Source: Roseibium sp. TrichSKD4 (GTDB lineage: Bacteria > Pseudomonadota > Alphaproteobacteria > Rhizobiales > Stappiaceae). Taken from it: a stretch of 64,000 bases of DNA. Position numbers and translations under genes: made by a program. Shown here in pieces: positions 45,213-55,043 of this stretch. A model generated the notes under the pieces. That model was not told the DNA's origin, ran no database searches, and saw only the letters and a list, made by a program, of their open reading frames with translations. Location of the stretch: the NCBI RefSeq assembly GCF_000148725.1, contig NZ_GL476300.1, positions 1-64,000 on the forward strand, written 5' to 3'. Position 1 is the first letter of the stretch. Every line of letters starts with the position of its first letter.

Positions 45213-46019
45213 CTATTTCTGGTCGGTGTCTTCAAACTCGGACCGTAGATCCTGCATCAAGCCGAAGAAACGGCGCATTGCGCTTTCGGTGAAGTCCAGA
45301 ATTTCTTCCAGCTCTTCTTCCTCCTCGGCAAATCTGGAAGATTGCTCCGCAGATTGTGTCTTCTCGTCGTCTGCGCCTTCATCAGCGTTAGTCATCGGGT
45401 CGTCGGGTTCTGCCGGGGCTTGCTCAGTCTCACCAGATGGCGCGTCTGGCGTTGCCGGCGCAGAGACAACCGGCGGCTCTACCGCGGCGGACTCCAGATC
45501 GTCAATCCGTTCTTCCAGACGCTCAATTTCGGAGTTCAGGCTCTCAATTTCGGCAAGATAGGCTTCCTCAGCCATCGGGGCGGACAAACATCTCCAGGAG
45601 CCGTTTGGCTTTTTGCAAAAGCTGACTGTTCCCGCTTCCCTGTCTACACGCAGCACTTCATCGCCAACTTGCAATAAGAAGAATTGACCACCCGGATTGT
45701 CGGGAAGAGCGTTTTCTTTTTGCAGCACTGTTTCGCTGTCGCTGGTCTTTGTGGACTGTTCAGCCGCCTCCGGCGCCACTGTGTCTGATGTTTTTTCCGC
45801 ACTGTTTGCCGCTTCAGTGACCTTCACAAGAGGTGCGACTGGCGGAACAGGCACAGATGGCCGAGGAACCGGGCGCTCACTACGCGCCTCGACCGGATAG
45901 ACAACACTTCCCCAGGAGACCGTGTTTTGAGAAAAACCGGCAGCGTGGCCTGCCGTGGCCGCGGTTAGACAAACGCCTGTGATCAAACCAATTGCACAAT
46001 AGTCCGAACGAAAATTCAT
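45213..46019 (-). CDS. Secreted Pro/Glu-rich coiled-coil protein, unknown function
   Basis: A 268-residue protein with a signal peptide (YCAIGLITGVCLTAATAGHA, cleaved near AGHA-AG). A proline-rich linker (PVPRPSVPVPPVAP) follows, then a small domain with two Cys (VSFCKKPNGSWRCLSAPM), a coiled coil (~150-175), an acidic low-complexity region and an acidic C-terminal helix. I know no family. AGGAG precedes ATG 46019. The Cys pair probably forms a disulfide in the periplasm. Confidence 0.75.
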   Translation of the reverse strand: MNFRSDYCAIGLITGVCLTAATAGHAAGFSQNTVSWGSVVYPVEARSERPVPRPSVPVPPVAPLVKVTEAANSAEKTSDTVAPEAAEQSTKTSDSETVLQKENALPDNPGGQFFLLQVGDEVLRVDREAGTVSFCKKPNGSWRCLSAPMAEEAYLAEIESLNSEIERLEERIDDLESAAVEPPVVSAPATPDAPSGETEQAPAEPDDPMTNADEGADDEKTQSAEQSSRFAEEEEELEEILDFTESAMRRFFGLMQDLRSEFEDTDQK

Positions 46020-46195
46020 AACGGCCAATCTCCTAAGGGTGTTTCCGCGCGGCCGGAAGCCTCTCTTGTTTACGTGCCATAATTCCATGGCCAAAGCACG
46101 ACGCTGCCCAAATTAATTGTCGGTCATGCACAGACGACCCGCTGCGGCCCCTTGAAAAACACATGAACGACGGACGTCACCTCCATATCAAAAAC

Positions 46196-47851
46196 TCATG
46201 AAGCGTGAGATGGCAACAAGGCTTCCAGCGTTTCAATACGATCTGCTTCGCTTGGCGGTTTGTCCCATCTCAGCCGCGATATTCGGGGAAACCGCATGGC
46301 AAGTCCCGATTTATGGCGGGGAGATCTGTTAAGCCCCTCAAAGGCAACTTCCAGAACCAGCCCAACTTCCTGGGTGTGCTCGACTTCTCGAACGGGACCA
46401 AATCGGTTCACGGTATTGTTGCGCACAAACCGGTCGATCTGCTGCAGTTCTTCGTCGGTGAAGCCGAAATAGGCTTTGCCAACCGGCACCAACTCATCAC
46501 CTTCCGCTGTCGCCCGCCAAACGCCGAATGTGTAATCGGAATAAAAAGACGACCGTTTGCCGTGTCCTCGCTGCGCGTACATCAAGATGGCATCAATCAG
46601 GAAAGGATCGCGCTTCCATTTGAACCACTCGCCCTTCGGCCGACCGGGAAGATAGGAACTGGCCTTGCGCTTGAGCATCAGCCCCTCAACAGCTGATGCA
46701 TCTGCCTGCTGTAAGACACTGGCCGGGTCTCCGCGAACCTCTGCCCACCCCTCCCAGTTTTCTGCGTCAATTTGCGGCGACAGGTCCAGTCTTGAACCAC
46801 CATGCTGCTTAATGACACCTTCCAGCAGAATGCGCCTTTCTGAAAACGGCAGGCTGCGCAAATCCCTCTCGCCGAGAGCAATGATGTCATAGGCCCTGAT
46901 GGCTGCAGGATAGTCCTTTAACAGTTTTGGCCCGGCCTTCTTTCGATTGAGCCGTTTCTGTAAATCCGAGAAAGGTTGAACAGCGTCACCGCGCTTGATC
47001 AGCAGCTCTCCATCCAGAGCCGCATCAAAGGTGAGCGTTTCAAGGACATCGGGAAAGGCGGCGGAAATATCTTCACCAGTTCGGCTGTAAAGGCGTTGAT
47101 GGCGCTCTCCATTTTCATCATAAGCAGAAACCGCCTGAACCCGAATGCCATCCCATTTCCATTCTGCCACAAAATCATCGGGATCGAGGGTCGCCGGATC
47201 TTTTTCTGCATCCAGTGGATGGGCCAGCATCACAGGGCGAAAAGGAACCGGATCACGCACATCCGGAGGCCCCGCCTTTCCTTCCATCCACGCGAACAAC
47301 GCTTCATAGGGCGGTTCCAGTCCGTGCCAGACTTCTTCGATGAGGTTTGGATCAACGCCGCCCATTTTTGCCAGTGCCGTTTTGGCAAGCCGCGCGGAAA
47401 CACCAACCCTTAGCCCCCCTGTGACAAGTTTTAGAAGAGCCCATCTCCCGGTTTCATCCAATTGATCCAGCCAGGTTTCTAGCAATTCTGGGACCTCTGC
47501 CATTTTCGCCGTCAGCAAGGTTTCGACAACGGCAGACAGTTTCGGCGGCTCTGACTGCGTTTCACCGCCTTCTGTCGCCGAAACCGGCCACATCAGAGAA
47601 ATTGTCTCGGAGAGATCCCCGACAAAATCATAAGACAAGCCAAACAACACTGGATCAGTTCGCTCGCTGACCAACTGGCGCAATAAGGCAGGCTTTGCAT
47701 GTTTGAAGCTCAACCCGCTCGTCAGTGCAGCCAGTGCGTAGCCCCGATCCGGATCTGGAATTTCTCGAAAATAAGCCTGCAACATCGCCTCCTTCGCCAG
47801 ACGGCGCGGCTCATAAGACAGACGATCCAGCAGATGGGCGAAAGATTGCAT
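46196..47851 (-). CDS. ATP-dependent DNA ligase of the Lhr-associated repair set
   Basis: A 551-residue ligase: N-terminal domain (~1-190), adenylation domain with the nucleotidyl-accepting Lys232 in EWKWDGIR and YSRTGEDIS, and OB domain (EVAFEGLNRSPRHKSG). It is not linked to Ku or to a LigD polymerase. It belongs with the exonuclease, helicase and PdeM genes at 50616-55777; in Pseudomonas putida these four proteins form a repair gene cluster. Here 2.7 kb of other genes separate it from the rest. Confidence 0.93.
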   Translation of the reverse strand: MQSFAHLLDRLSYEPRRLAKEAMLQAYFREIPDPDRGYALAALTSGLSFKHAKPALLRQLVSERTDPVLFGLSYDFVGDLSETISLMWPVSATEGGETQSEPPKLSAVVETLLTAKMAEVPELLETWLDQLDETGRWALLKLVTGGLRVGVSARLAKTALAKMGGVDPNLIEEVWHGLEPPYEALFAWMEGKAGPPDVRDPVPFRPVMLAHPLDAEKDPATLDPDDFVAEWKWDGIRVQAVSAYDENGERHQRLYSRTGEDISAAFPDVLETLTFDAALDGELLIKRGDAVQPFSDLQKRLNRKKAGPKLLKDYPAAIRAYDIIALGERDLRSLPFSERRILLEGVIKQHGGSRLDLSPQIDAENWEGWAEVRGDPASVLQQADASAVEGLMLKRKASSYLPGRPKGEWFKWKRDPFLIDAILMYAQRGHGKRSSFYSDYTFGVWRATAEGDELVPVGKAYFGFTDEELQQIDRFVRNNTVNRFGPVREVEHTQEVGLVLEVAFEGLNRSPRHKSGLAMRFPRISRLRWDKPPSEADRIETLEALLPSHAS

Positions 47852-48075
47852 GACGAACAGATGACAGTGATAAAATGACAGATCTTGACCAGACTACAGC
47901 AACTTGATGCACTGTCTTCAAGTTTCAAGATCTACAGTCAGCGGTGAGCTGCCATGCGTGAAGATGCTGGACGTGAGGGCAAAGGACGCTTATACAGGCA
48001 CAAAATCATACGCATGTCCGCTTTATCCGCTGAAAATGGCGACGGGATCTGCGTCTCCTTTCACGAAAGTACACA

Positions 48076-50114
48076 ATGACCGAAGTGAGTTCCCTCCCGC
48101 AGGCCCTGCAGGCCGCGTTGGAGAAAAAGGGTTATGAGACCCTAACCCCTGTTCAGGAAACTATTTTGAAGGAAGCCCCGCCAGAGGCTGATCTTCTCGT
48201 CTCCGCGCAAACCGGCTCCGGCAAAACGGTGGCTTTCGGTCTTGCTCTTGCCCCGACGCTGCTCGGCGAAGACGACAACCTTGGACAGGCGAACGCGCCG
48301 ATTGCACTGGCGATTGCGCCGACCCGCGAGCTGGCACTTCAGGTCAAGGAAGAACTCACCTGGCTCTACCGGGAAGCAGGTGCCACGCTAACCTCCTGTG
48401 TTGGCGGCATGGACCCACGGACCGAGCGCCGCGCCCTTGATCGCGGAGCGCATATTGTAGTTGGCACACCGGGCCGCTTGCGGGACCATTTGGAACGCGG
48501 CGCGCTGGACCTTTCCCAGATCAAGGCCGTTGTCCTTGATGAAGCCGACGAAATGCTCGACATGGGCTTTCGGGAAGATCTGGAATTTATTCTCGACGCA
48601 GCGCCAGAAACACGCCGGACGCTGATGTTCTCGGCAACGGTTCCAAAACCGATTGCAGAACTTGCCAAGCGCTTTCAAAAAGACGCGGTTCGCTTGTCGA
48701 CCATTTCCGCCAAGGATCAGCACGTCGACATTGATTACATCGCGCACCCGGTGGTTTCCAGCGAGCGCGAAAACGCCCTCATCAATGTTCTGCGTTGCAT
48801 GAAGCGGAAAATCCATCATCTCTGCTCTACACGTGAGGCGGTTAAGCGCTGACGTCTCGTCTTGCCAATCGTGGCTTTGCCATCGTGTCCCTTTCTGGCG
48901 AACTGAGTCAGGAACAGCGCTCTGCCGCCCTCACCGCCATGAAAACCGGCGCTGCGCGGGTGTGTGTGGCAACGGATGTGGCCGCACGCGGCATTGACCT
49001 TCCCAACCTTGATCTTGTGATCCATGCGGACCTGCCAACGGGCAAGGCTGCGCTCCTGCACCGTTCCGGACGGACGGGACGTGCTGGCCGCAAAGGTACC
49101 AGTGTGTTGATGGTCCCCTTCCCGCGTCGCCGAGCAGCGGAACACACGCTGAAGTTCGCGGGTGTCAAAGTCACCTGGAAAGGCGCACCAACAGCGGACG
49201 ACATTCGTGCCAAGGACAAGGAGCGTCTCTTCGAAGCGCCTGTTCTGAACACCGAGTTTGAACCGGAAGACCTGGCCATTGCCCGCGAGCTTATGGAAAA
49301 GCACGATCCGGAAAAGCTGGCAGCTGCTTTCGTCAAGCTCTACCAGTCTCGTCTTCCTGCGCCTGAAGAGGTCAGTGAAGCGAGTGAAGAGAACATTCAC
49401 GGTCGCGATTCCGGCTCTCGTGGTGGCCGTGTTGCCGAAATCCGTGGCAAGTTTGACGAGGGTGTCTGGTTCCGCCTGTCACTTGGCCACAAGCACCGGG
49501 CTGATCCACGCTGGCTGCTTCCCATGATCTGCCGCGCCGGGCACGTCACCAAAAAGGAAGTCGGCGCGATCAAGATTTTCCAGACAGAAACTCGCTTTGA
49601 AATCTCTGGAGAGCATGCCGAACGATATGCGGCGACGCTGAAGCGCGACGGCACTGGTGAAGACAATGTCACCATCGAACTTCTGGATGCGCGCAAGGGC
49701 AAGGTTCCGCCTCCTCCAGCCGGTGAAGGTGGAGACCGTGGACGCGGAAAACCCCGCCGCAAGGGTGGTGCCCCGGATTACGAAAACATGGGCCGGGAAG
49801 ACCGCATGGACGGAGACCGTCCACGGCGTGGACGCCCGCAAAACGACCGCCCGCGTAAGGTAAAAAGCCGCAAGCGCTTTGGCGAAGAGGATGTGGCACC
49901 CAACCATCCCGCTTACGAGCCGCTCGACCCCAAAACGCTGGGTGGGGAGAAGAAGTCAAAGTCCTTCAAAGGGGATGATGAAAAATCCACGGGCCGCGAC
50001 AAAAAGCCATTTCGCGGTAAACCGAAAACCGGCAAGCCAGCAGGTGGCAACGGGAAACCGAAGAAGAACAAGCCATCCCGGGCGGCTCGCAAAGAAGCCC
50101 GCGCCAAGAGCTGA
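48076..50114 (+). pseudogene. DEAD-box RNA helicase (DeaD/DbpA-like), interrupted by base deletions
   Basis: One helicase gene read in two frames. The first part (48076-48852) has the Q-motif, AQTGSGKT, PTRELALQ, VGTPGRL, VLDEADEMLDMGF and SAT. The second (from 48849 in frame) has ARGIDLPNLDLVIH, HRSGRTGRAG, a DbpA-type RNA-binding domain (~49460-49640) and a long basic Gly/Lys-rich tail. In 48797-48850 family comparison suggests four lost bases: three together cost one codon around the expected AIIFCSTREAV block, and the fourth (a C at 48849) puts TGA in frame. All lie in short base runs, so a sequencing error is plausible. If real, the helicase core is cut between its two RecA domains. Confidence 0.85.
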
Positions 50115-50123
50115 TTGATTAAC

Positions 50124-50147
50124 ATAAGGCCGGGAAACCGGCCTTAT
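50124..50147. terminator. Bidirectional terminator after the DEAD-box gene
   Basis: ATAAGGCCGG-GAAA-CCGGCCTTAT is a perfect 10-bp stem with a GAAA tetraloop. It overlaps the stop codon of the convergent gene at 50144, so it can end both. T-rich sequence follows only weakly. Confidence 0.75.
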
Positions 50148-50587
50148 TCGTTGATGATCATGGCGATAACCCAGTCAACGCCGTCCTGAATGAGGTGGTA
50201 GTGACAGGTGAATTCCAGTACGGCTTCCCCGTCTGCGTCTTCCTGCGTCCAATCGAGCGTAATCATCGCTGAATTGCCGTTGATATGGCTTGAGGACACC
50301 TGAAACTCGGACTGCACCACGCCCTCTTTTTCCAAAGCTGACAAAAGAGTCTCGATGTTGTCCATCAGGTCCTCTTCCTCGGAAAAAACGTGGCCTTCTT
50401 CAAACTGCCATATCGTTACGGGCAGAGCGAAACAATCGCAAATCCTGTCGGCTTCATAGTCGTCAAAACCCGCCTTGTAGTCGTCGAACAGCTGGGCAAT
50501 GGCGGTTTCAGCCGCAAGTTCATCTTCGGCTCCCCCGCCATTTGCATGGCCGTTGCTGTTCGCTGCGGGCTGATGATCGTCCGACAT
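50144..50587 (-). CDS. NTF2/SnoaL-like small protein
   Basis: 147 residues. After a disordered, Asn/Gly-rich N-terminus (~1-25) comes an alpha+beta domain (IAQLFDDYKAGFDDYEADRI, then FALPVTIWQ, ending TCHYHLIQDGVDWVIAMII), the pattern of NTF2-like/DUF4440-type proteins. Function unknown. AAGGAG precedes ATG 50587. It follows the exonuclease gene by 28 bases on the same strand, so it may be co-transcribed with it. Confidence 0.75.
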   Translation of the reverse strand: MSDDHQPAANSNGHANGGGAEDELAAETAIAQLFDDYKAGFDDYEADRICDCFALPVTIWQFEEGHVFSEEEDLMDNIETLLSALEKEGVVQSEFQVSSSHINGNSAMITLDWTQEDADGEAVLEFTCHYHLIQDGVDWVIAMIINE

Positions 50588-50615
50588 TTCAATCTCCTTC
50601 ACCAACCGGTCGGTC

Positions 50616-51632
50616 TTACGCATCGTTTGTGTCGAGGATTTCCTCGCCGTCGCCATACCCGATCATATTGAGCGGACGGGCCTGTCGTCCATTCAATTCG
50701 CACCAGTGCACAAGAGCTTCTTCTGCGCCATGCGTAACCCAAATCTGCTCTGCGCCTGTTTCCAGAATTGTCCGGCAAAGATCATCCCAATCCGCATGAT
50801 CGGACATGATGAGCGGCAGTTCTGCGCCGCGTTGCCGAGCTCTTGCCCGCACCCGCATCCAGCCCGACGCCATGACCGTTTTCGGATCGCCAAAGCGGCG
50901 AGACCAACGGTCCGTCAATTGACCGGGCGGACACATCACCAATTCGCCTGCCAGCTCCTTGCCTCGTTTACCGACAAGTTCGATCGGCCCCAAATCAACA
51001 CCCTGTGTCTGATAGTAGTCGGTCAGTTTTTCCAGAGCCCCGTGCAGGTAAATCGTTCGCTCATATCCAGCGGCGCGCAGTTTTGCCATGACCCTTTGCG
51101 CCTTTCCAAGCGCATAAGCGCCGACAAGATGCGTTTGATCTGCAAACATCGCCATGGAACCCAAAAGCTTTGCAATTTCTTCAGATGCGGGCGGGTGACG
51201 AAACACCGGCAGGCCAAAGGTCGCCTCCGTCACAAAGGTATCGCAGCTAACAAGCTCAAACGGTGTGCAAGTCGGGTCTTTGTGGCGCTTGTAGTCTCCG
51301 GACACCACCGTGCGCCCACTGGCGTTTTCCAAAAGCACCTGCGCCGAGCCGAGAACGTGCCCTGCGGGATAAAGCGAGACTGTGACGAGCCCGAGCGCAA
51401 GCGCCTCACCATAATCCAGCGCCTGAGCCTGACCGCAAGAATTCGCACCATATCGGATGGCCATGATGTCCAGCGTTTGCCGAGTTGCCAGGACAGCACC
51501 GTGACCAGCACGTGCATGATCTGCGTGACCATGTGTGATGATCGCACGCTCCACCGGGCGCACCGGATCAATATGTGCCTTGGCATCAGGGCAATAGAGC
51601 CCCTCTGGCGTGAGGGTCAAAAGGCTGGACAT
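50616..51632 (-). CDS. Ligase-associated MBL-fold DNA exonuclease
   Basis: A 338-residue metallo-beta-lactamase/beta-CASP nuclease. The metal motif HGHADH is near residue 34-39, with GHVLGSAQ and SGDYKRHKD as further motifs. It belongs to the exonuclease family of the Lhr-ligase repair set and is related to CPSF/SNM1 nucleases. It is divergent from the Lhr helicase gene, from which it is now separated by an AT-rich ORF. Confidence 0.92.
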   Translation of the reverse strand: MSSLLTLTPEGLYCPDAKAHIDPVRPVERAIITHGHADHARAGHGAVLATRQTLDIMAIRYGANSCGQAQALDYGEALALGLVTVSLYPAGHVLGSAQVLLENASGRTVVSGDYKRHKDPTCTPFELVSCDTFVTEATFGLPVFRHPPASEEIAKLLGSMAMFADQTHLVGAYALGKAQRVMAKLRAAGYERTIYLHGALEKLTDYYQTQGVDLGPIELVGKRGKELAGELVMCPPGQLTDRWSRRFGDPKTVMASGWMRVRARARQRGAELPLIMSDHADWDDLCRTILETGAEQIWVTHGAEEALVHWCELNGRQARPLNMIGYGDGEEILDTNDA

Positions 51633-51730
51633 ACCCGAAAGCTAATGACTCAAGAGCTTATGTCCAGTGGCTGGACAGACAATCAAGTGTGTGATGTGCT
51701 CCGCTCAAATCTCACCAAAAGTAAGAATCA

Positions 51731-52387
51731 ATGTTTCTTGTATTCATTTTTTCATCGATATGTTTTGCAGCAATATTATTTTTCGGTCCGTATGGAATAA
51801 TTTTCACAACGGTAGCAATCTATATTTTTAAGAAAATAATTCACCCGAACAACACAATCCTAATTAAATACCGAAATCCTGAAACTACCTGCAAGAAAAT
51901 TGCTATCTTTTTAGTAATTACATACGCTATACTTATACCATTCAATTCAATTCTAGAAAGTTCATCGACACTCTACAGGATCGCTGAAATACAGTGTATC
52001 AAATTTCCTCATACAAAGGAATTTATGGCGGTATATTCGGACGGCTCTGTCTATTCAGATTATTTCATTTGGCTTCGAGATCGAAGCTTTCTCAGGAATT
52101 TATTGTTTTCATTCAGTGGGTCTGTGTTTTTGACATTCTTAATATTAGTTTATGTTGTAACTATCAAAACTTTTACGATTGTTAGCTCCGCTTCATCTAA
52201 TGAATTTAATAAAAACAGGCTGACCACCCCAATATTTCTCGCTTTCTTTTTCATCCTTATTCTTATGCTGTCCTCAGATTACATGTATCTATCGAGCAGT
52301 CGGGTTGATATTTGGACACCTCTCATTTTGCCTTTGCTCATTGCATATTGGGGGATCTATACCGCTTCGGCTGCTGCGCCAAAATAA
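51731..52387 (+). CDS. AT-rich multi-pass membrane protein, unknown
   Basis: 218 residues with about five hydrophobic segments (FLVFIFSSICFAAILFFGPY at the N-terminus, IFLVITYAILIPF, FLTFLILVYVVTI, FLAFFFILILML, and a last one near the end). I recognise no family. Its DNA is far richer in A and T, and in Ile, Phe, Asn and Lys codons, than every neighbour, a sign of foreign origin. It lies between two divergent genes of a conserved repair cluster. The frame is clean, so it is probably a real gene. Confidence 0.65.
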   Translation: MFLVFIFSSICFAAILFFGPYGIIFTTVAIYIFKKIIHPNNTILIKYRNPETTCKKIAIFLVITYAILIPFNSILESSSTLYRIAEIQCIKFPHTKEFMAVYSDGSVYSDYFIWLRDRSFLRNLLFSFSGSVFLTFLILVYVVTIKTFTIVSSASSNEFNKNRLTTPIFLAFFFILILMLSSDYMYLSSSRVDIWTPLILPLLIAYWGIYTASAAAPK

Positions 52388-52535
52388 TGATTCAATGCTC
52401 TGCCTTTGGCGCGAACGGAGTATATAAACTTGCAATGGTGCAAAACAAATTCAGACAGATGACCTGGTTCGATTGCATGCCTTATTTGATGAGAATCCAT
52501 CGCCTTTTTGGCATCCCAGTCTTAAAACGTTGACC

Positions 52536-55043
52536 ATGGATAGTCGCGTTCTTCCCTCCCGGTTTCATCAATGGTTTGCTTCTCGTGGCTGGTCGCCGCG
52601 GCCGCACCAGCTTGCTTTGGTGGATCATCTGTCTCGGGGGGAGTCCACGCTCCTGATTGCGCCAACCGGGGCCGGTAAGACACTGGCGGGCTTTCTGCCA
52701 AGTTTGGTGGAGCTGGAGGCACGCGCCAAGCTGCCGCCGGAATCGGCAGGCTCAACCGGCCTGCACACACTTTATATCTCACCCCTCAAGGCACTTGCCG
52801 TTGATATTGCCCGCAATCTGGAAGCTCCGGTCTCGGAAATGGGTCTTCCGGTCAAACTGGAAACCCGCACCGGCGACACACCAAGCCACAAACGCCAGCG
52901 ACAAAAGCGCAATCCACCAGAAATTCTTTTGACAACACCGGAACAGATCGCCCTTTTGCTATCTGATCCTCAATCCATGGAGATGTTCCGGTCCCTGAAA
53001 ACCGTGGTTCTGGATGAACTCCATGCGCTGGTTACGTCCAAGCGCGGCGATCTGTTGGCCCTCGGGTTGGCGCGTATTCGCAAAATCTGCCCGAACCTTC
53101 GCACCATCGGGCTGTCTGCAACGGTTGCTGAGCCCGATGATCTGCGGGCCTATCTTGTCGGGCAACCGGATGCAGAGACACGTGCACTTGCGGAAATGGT
53201 ACAGATCACAGGTGGAGCGGAACCGGATGTCAGTATCTTGGATACGGAAGAACGGTTGCCGTGGTCCGGACACTCATCCCGCCATGCGATGGGCGAGATC
53301 TACCAGCTGATCAAAAAGCATCAGGTGTCGCTGGTCTTTGTGAACACGCGCAGTCAGGCGGAAATGATTTTTCAGGAGCTGTGGCGGATCAACGATGACA
53401 CGCTGCCGATCGCGCTCCATCACGGCTCGCTGGACGTCGGACAGCGGCGAAAGGTGGAAGCCGCCATGGCGTCCGGGGCCTTGCGCGCCGTTGTTGCCAC
53501 GTCTTCCCTCGACATGGGGATCGACTGGGGTGACATTGATCTGGTGATTAATGTCGGCGCCCCGAAAGGCGCAAGCCGACTGGCGCAGCGCATTGGGCGG
53601 GCGAACCACCGGATGGAAGACCCCTCCAAGGCCATTCTTGTTCCCGCGAACAGGTTTGAAGTTCTGGAATGTCAGGCGGCCCTTGCTGCCTCCAAACGCG
53701 GCAAACAGGACACCCCTCCCCTACGCAAAGGCGCGCTGGATGTGCTGGCCCAGCATGTTCTTGGTCTTGCCTGCGCCGATGCCCTCGACCCGGTTGCCAT
53801 TTATGATGAAATCCGCACCTGTGAAACTTATCGGCATCTAACGTGGGAGACCTTTGAAAAGGTCTTGAGCTTTGTCGCAACCGGCGGATACGCACTTAAA
53901 ACCTATGAGCAATACGCCAAGCTTCGAAAGGGCAAGGATGGGCTATGGCGCATCGCCCATCCAAAAATCGCTCAACAATACAGGCTGAATGTCGGCACGA
54001 TTGTCGAAGCCCCGATGCTGAAGGTCCGCCTTGTGCGGTCAAAAGCAGATAGTCGGCGCAGCCCCATCGGGCGCGGCGGCAAGATGCTCGGCGAGATCGA
54101 AGAGTGGTTCGTTGAACAACTCGCGCAAGGCGACACCTTCCTGTTTGGTGGTGAAGTGCTCAGGTTTGAAGGCTTGCGCGAGAACGAAGCCTTTGCTTCT
54201 CGCTCCAAAAGTGACACCCCGATGATCCCGTCCTATCAGGGCGGCAAGTTTCCGCTGTCCACGTATTTGGCGGACAGTGTGCGCGCCATGCTGGCCTCGC
54301 CGGAACGCTGGCGTCACCTGCCCGGTCAGGTTCGCGACTGGCTAGAACTGCAGCAGGCAAAATCCGAATTGCCGACCCGCGATGGCCTGTTGGTGGAGAC
54401 CTTTCCCAGAGCCAAGCGCCACTACATGGTGTGTTACCCATTTGAGGGGCGGCTTGCCCATCAAACCCTCGGAATGCTGCTGACCAAACGACTGGAGCGG
54501 CTGGGGGCACGGCCGATGGGATTTGTAGCAAATGATTATGCGCTGGCCGTCTGGGGTCTGGGAGACTTGTCGCTTTTGTTCTCAAGCGGGAAAATCGATC
54601 TCAATGCGCTTTTTGAAGAAGATATTCTGGGAGATGATCTGGATGCGTGGTTGGCCGAGTCTTCGCTTCTCAAACGCACCTTTCGCTACTGCGCGGTCAT
54701 TGCCGGTTTGATTGAGCGACGACATCCGGGGCAGGAAAAGTCCGGACGACAAGTTACGGTTTCATCCGACCTCATTTATGATGTCCTGCGCTCTCATGAG
54801 CCGGATCACATCCTTTTGCAGGCCACATGGAACGATGCGGCTGAAGGACTTTTGGATATTTCAAGATTATCTGAGTTACTTGCACGTATTAAGGGCCGAA
54901 TCACGCATACTCGCCTTGAGAGAGTTTCGCCTCTGGCTGTGCCAATTATGCTTGAGATTGGCAAGGAGCCGGTCTATGGCGAAGCCATAGACGACATATT
55001 GGCGGAAGCTGCGGAAGACTTGGTTCTGGAGGCCATGGAATGA
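52536..55043 (+). CDS. Ligase-associated Lhr-type DEXH-box helicase
   Basis: An 835-residue superfamily-2 helicase of the Lhr-Core type, an ATP-driven 3'-5' DNA translocase. Walker A is APTGAGKT (42-49) and the DEXH box is VVLDELHAL near residue 160; TSSLDMGIDWG, QRIGRANHR and the Lhr winged-helix and C-terminal domains follow. ATG 52536 is chosen; the frame extends to 52473 but family starts match here. It overlaps pdeM by 4 bases. Confidence 0.94.
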   Translation: MDSRVLPSRFHQWFASRGWSPRPHQLALVDHLSRGESTLLIAPTGAGKTLAGFLPSLVELEARAKLPPESAGSTGLHTLYISPLKALAVDIARNLEAPVSEMGLPVKLETRTGDTPSHKRQRQKRNPPEILLTTPEQIALLLSDPQSMEMFRSLKTVVLDELHALVTSKRGDLLALGLARIRKICPNLRTIGLSATVAEPDDLRAYLVGQPDAETRALAEMVQITGGAEPDVSILDTEERLPWSGHSSRHAMGEIYQLIKKHQVSLVFVNTRSQAEMIFQELWRINDDTLPIALHHGSLDVGQRRKVEAAMASGALRAVVATSSLDMGIDWGDIDLVINVGAPKGASRLAQRIGRANHRMEDPSKAILVPANRFEVLECQAALAASKRGKQDTPPLRKGALDVLAQHVLGLACADALDPVAIYDEIRTCETYRHLTWETFEKVLSFVATGGYALKTYEQYAKLRKGKDGLWRIAHPKIAQQYRLNVGTIVEAPMLKVRLVRSKADSRRSPIGRGGKMLGEIEEWFVEQLAQGDTFLFGGEVLRFEGLRENEAFASRSKSDTPMIPSYQGGKFPLSTYLADSVRAMLASPERWRHLPGQVRDWLELQQAKSELPTRDGLLVETFPRAKRHYMVCYPFEGRLAHQTLGMLLTKRLERLGARPMGFVANDYALAVWGLGDLSLLFSSGKIDLNALFEEDILGDDLDAWLAESSLLKRTFRYCAVIAGLIERRHPGQEKSGRQVTVSSDLIYDVLRSHEPDHILLQATWNDAAEGLLDISRLSELLARIKGRITHTRLERVSPLAVPIMLEIGKEPVYGEAIDDILAEAAEDLVLEAME

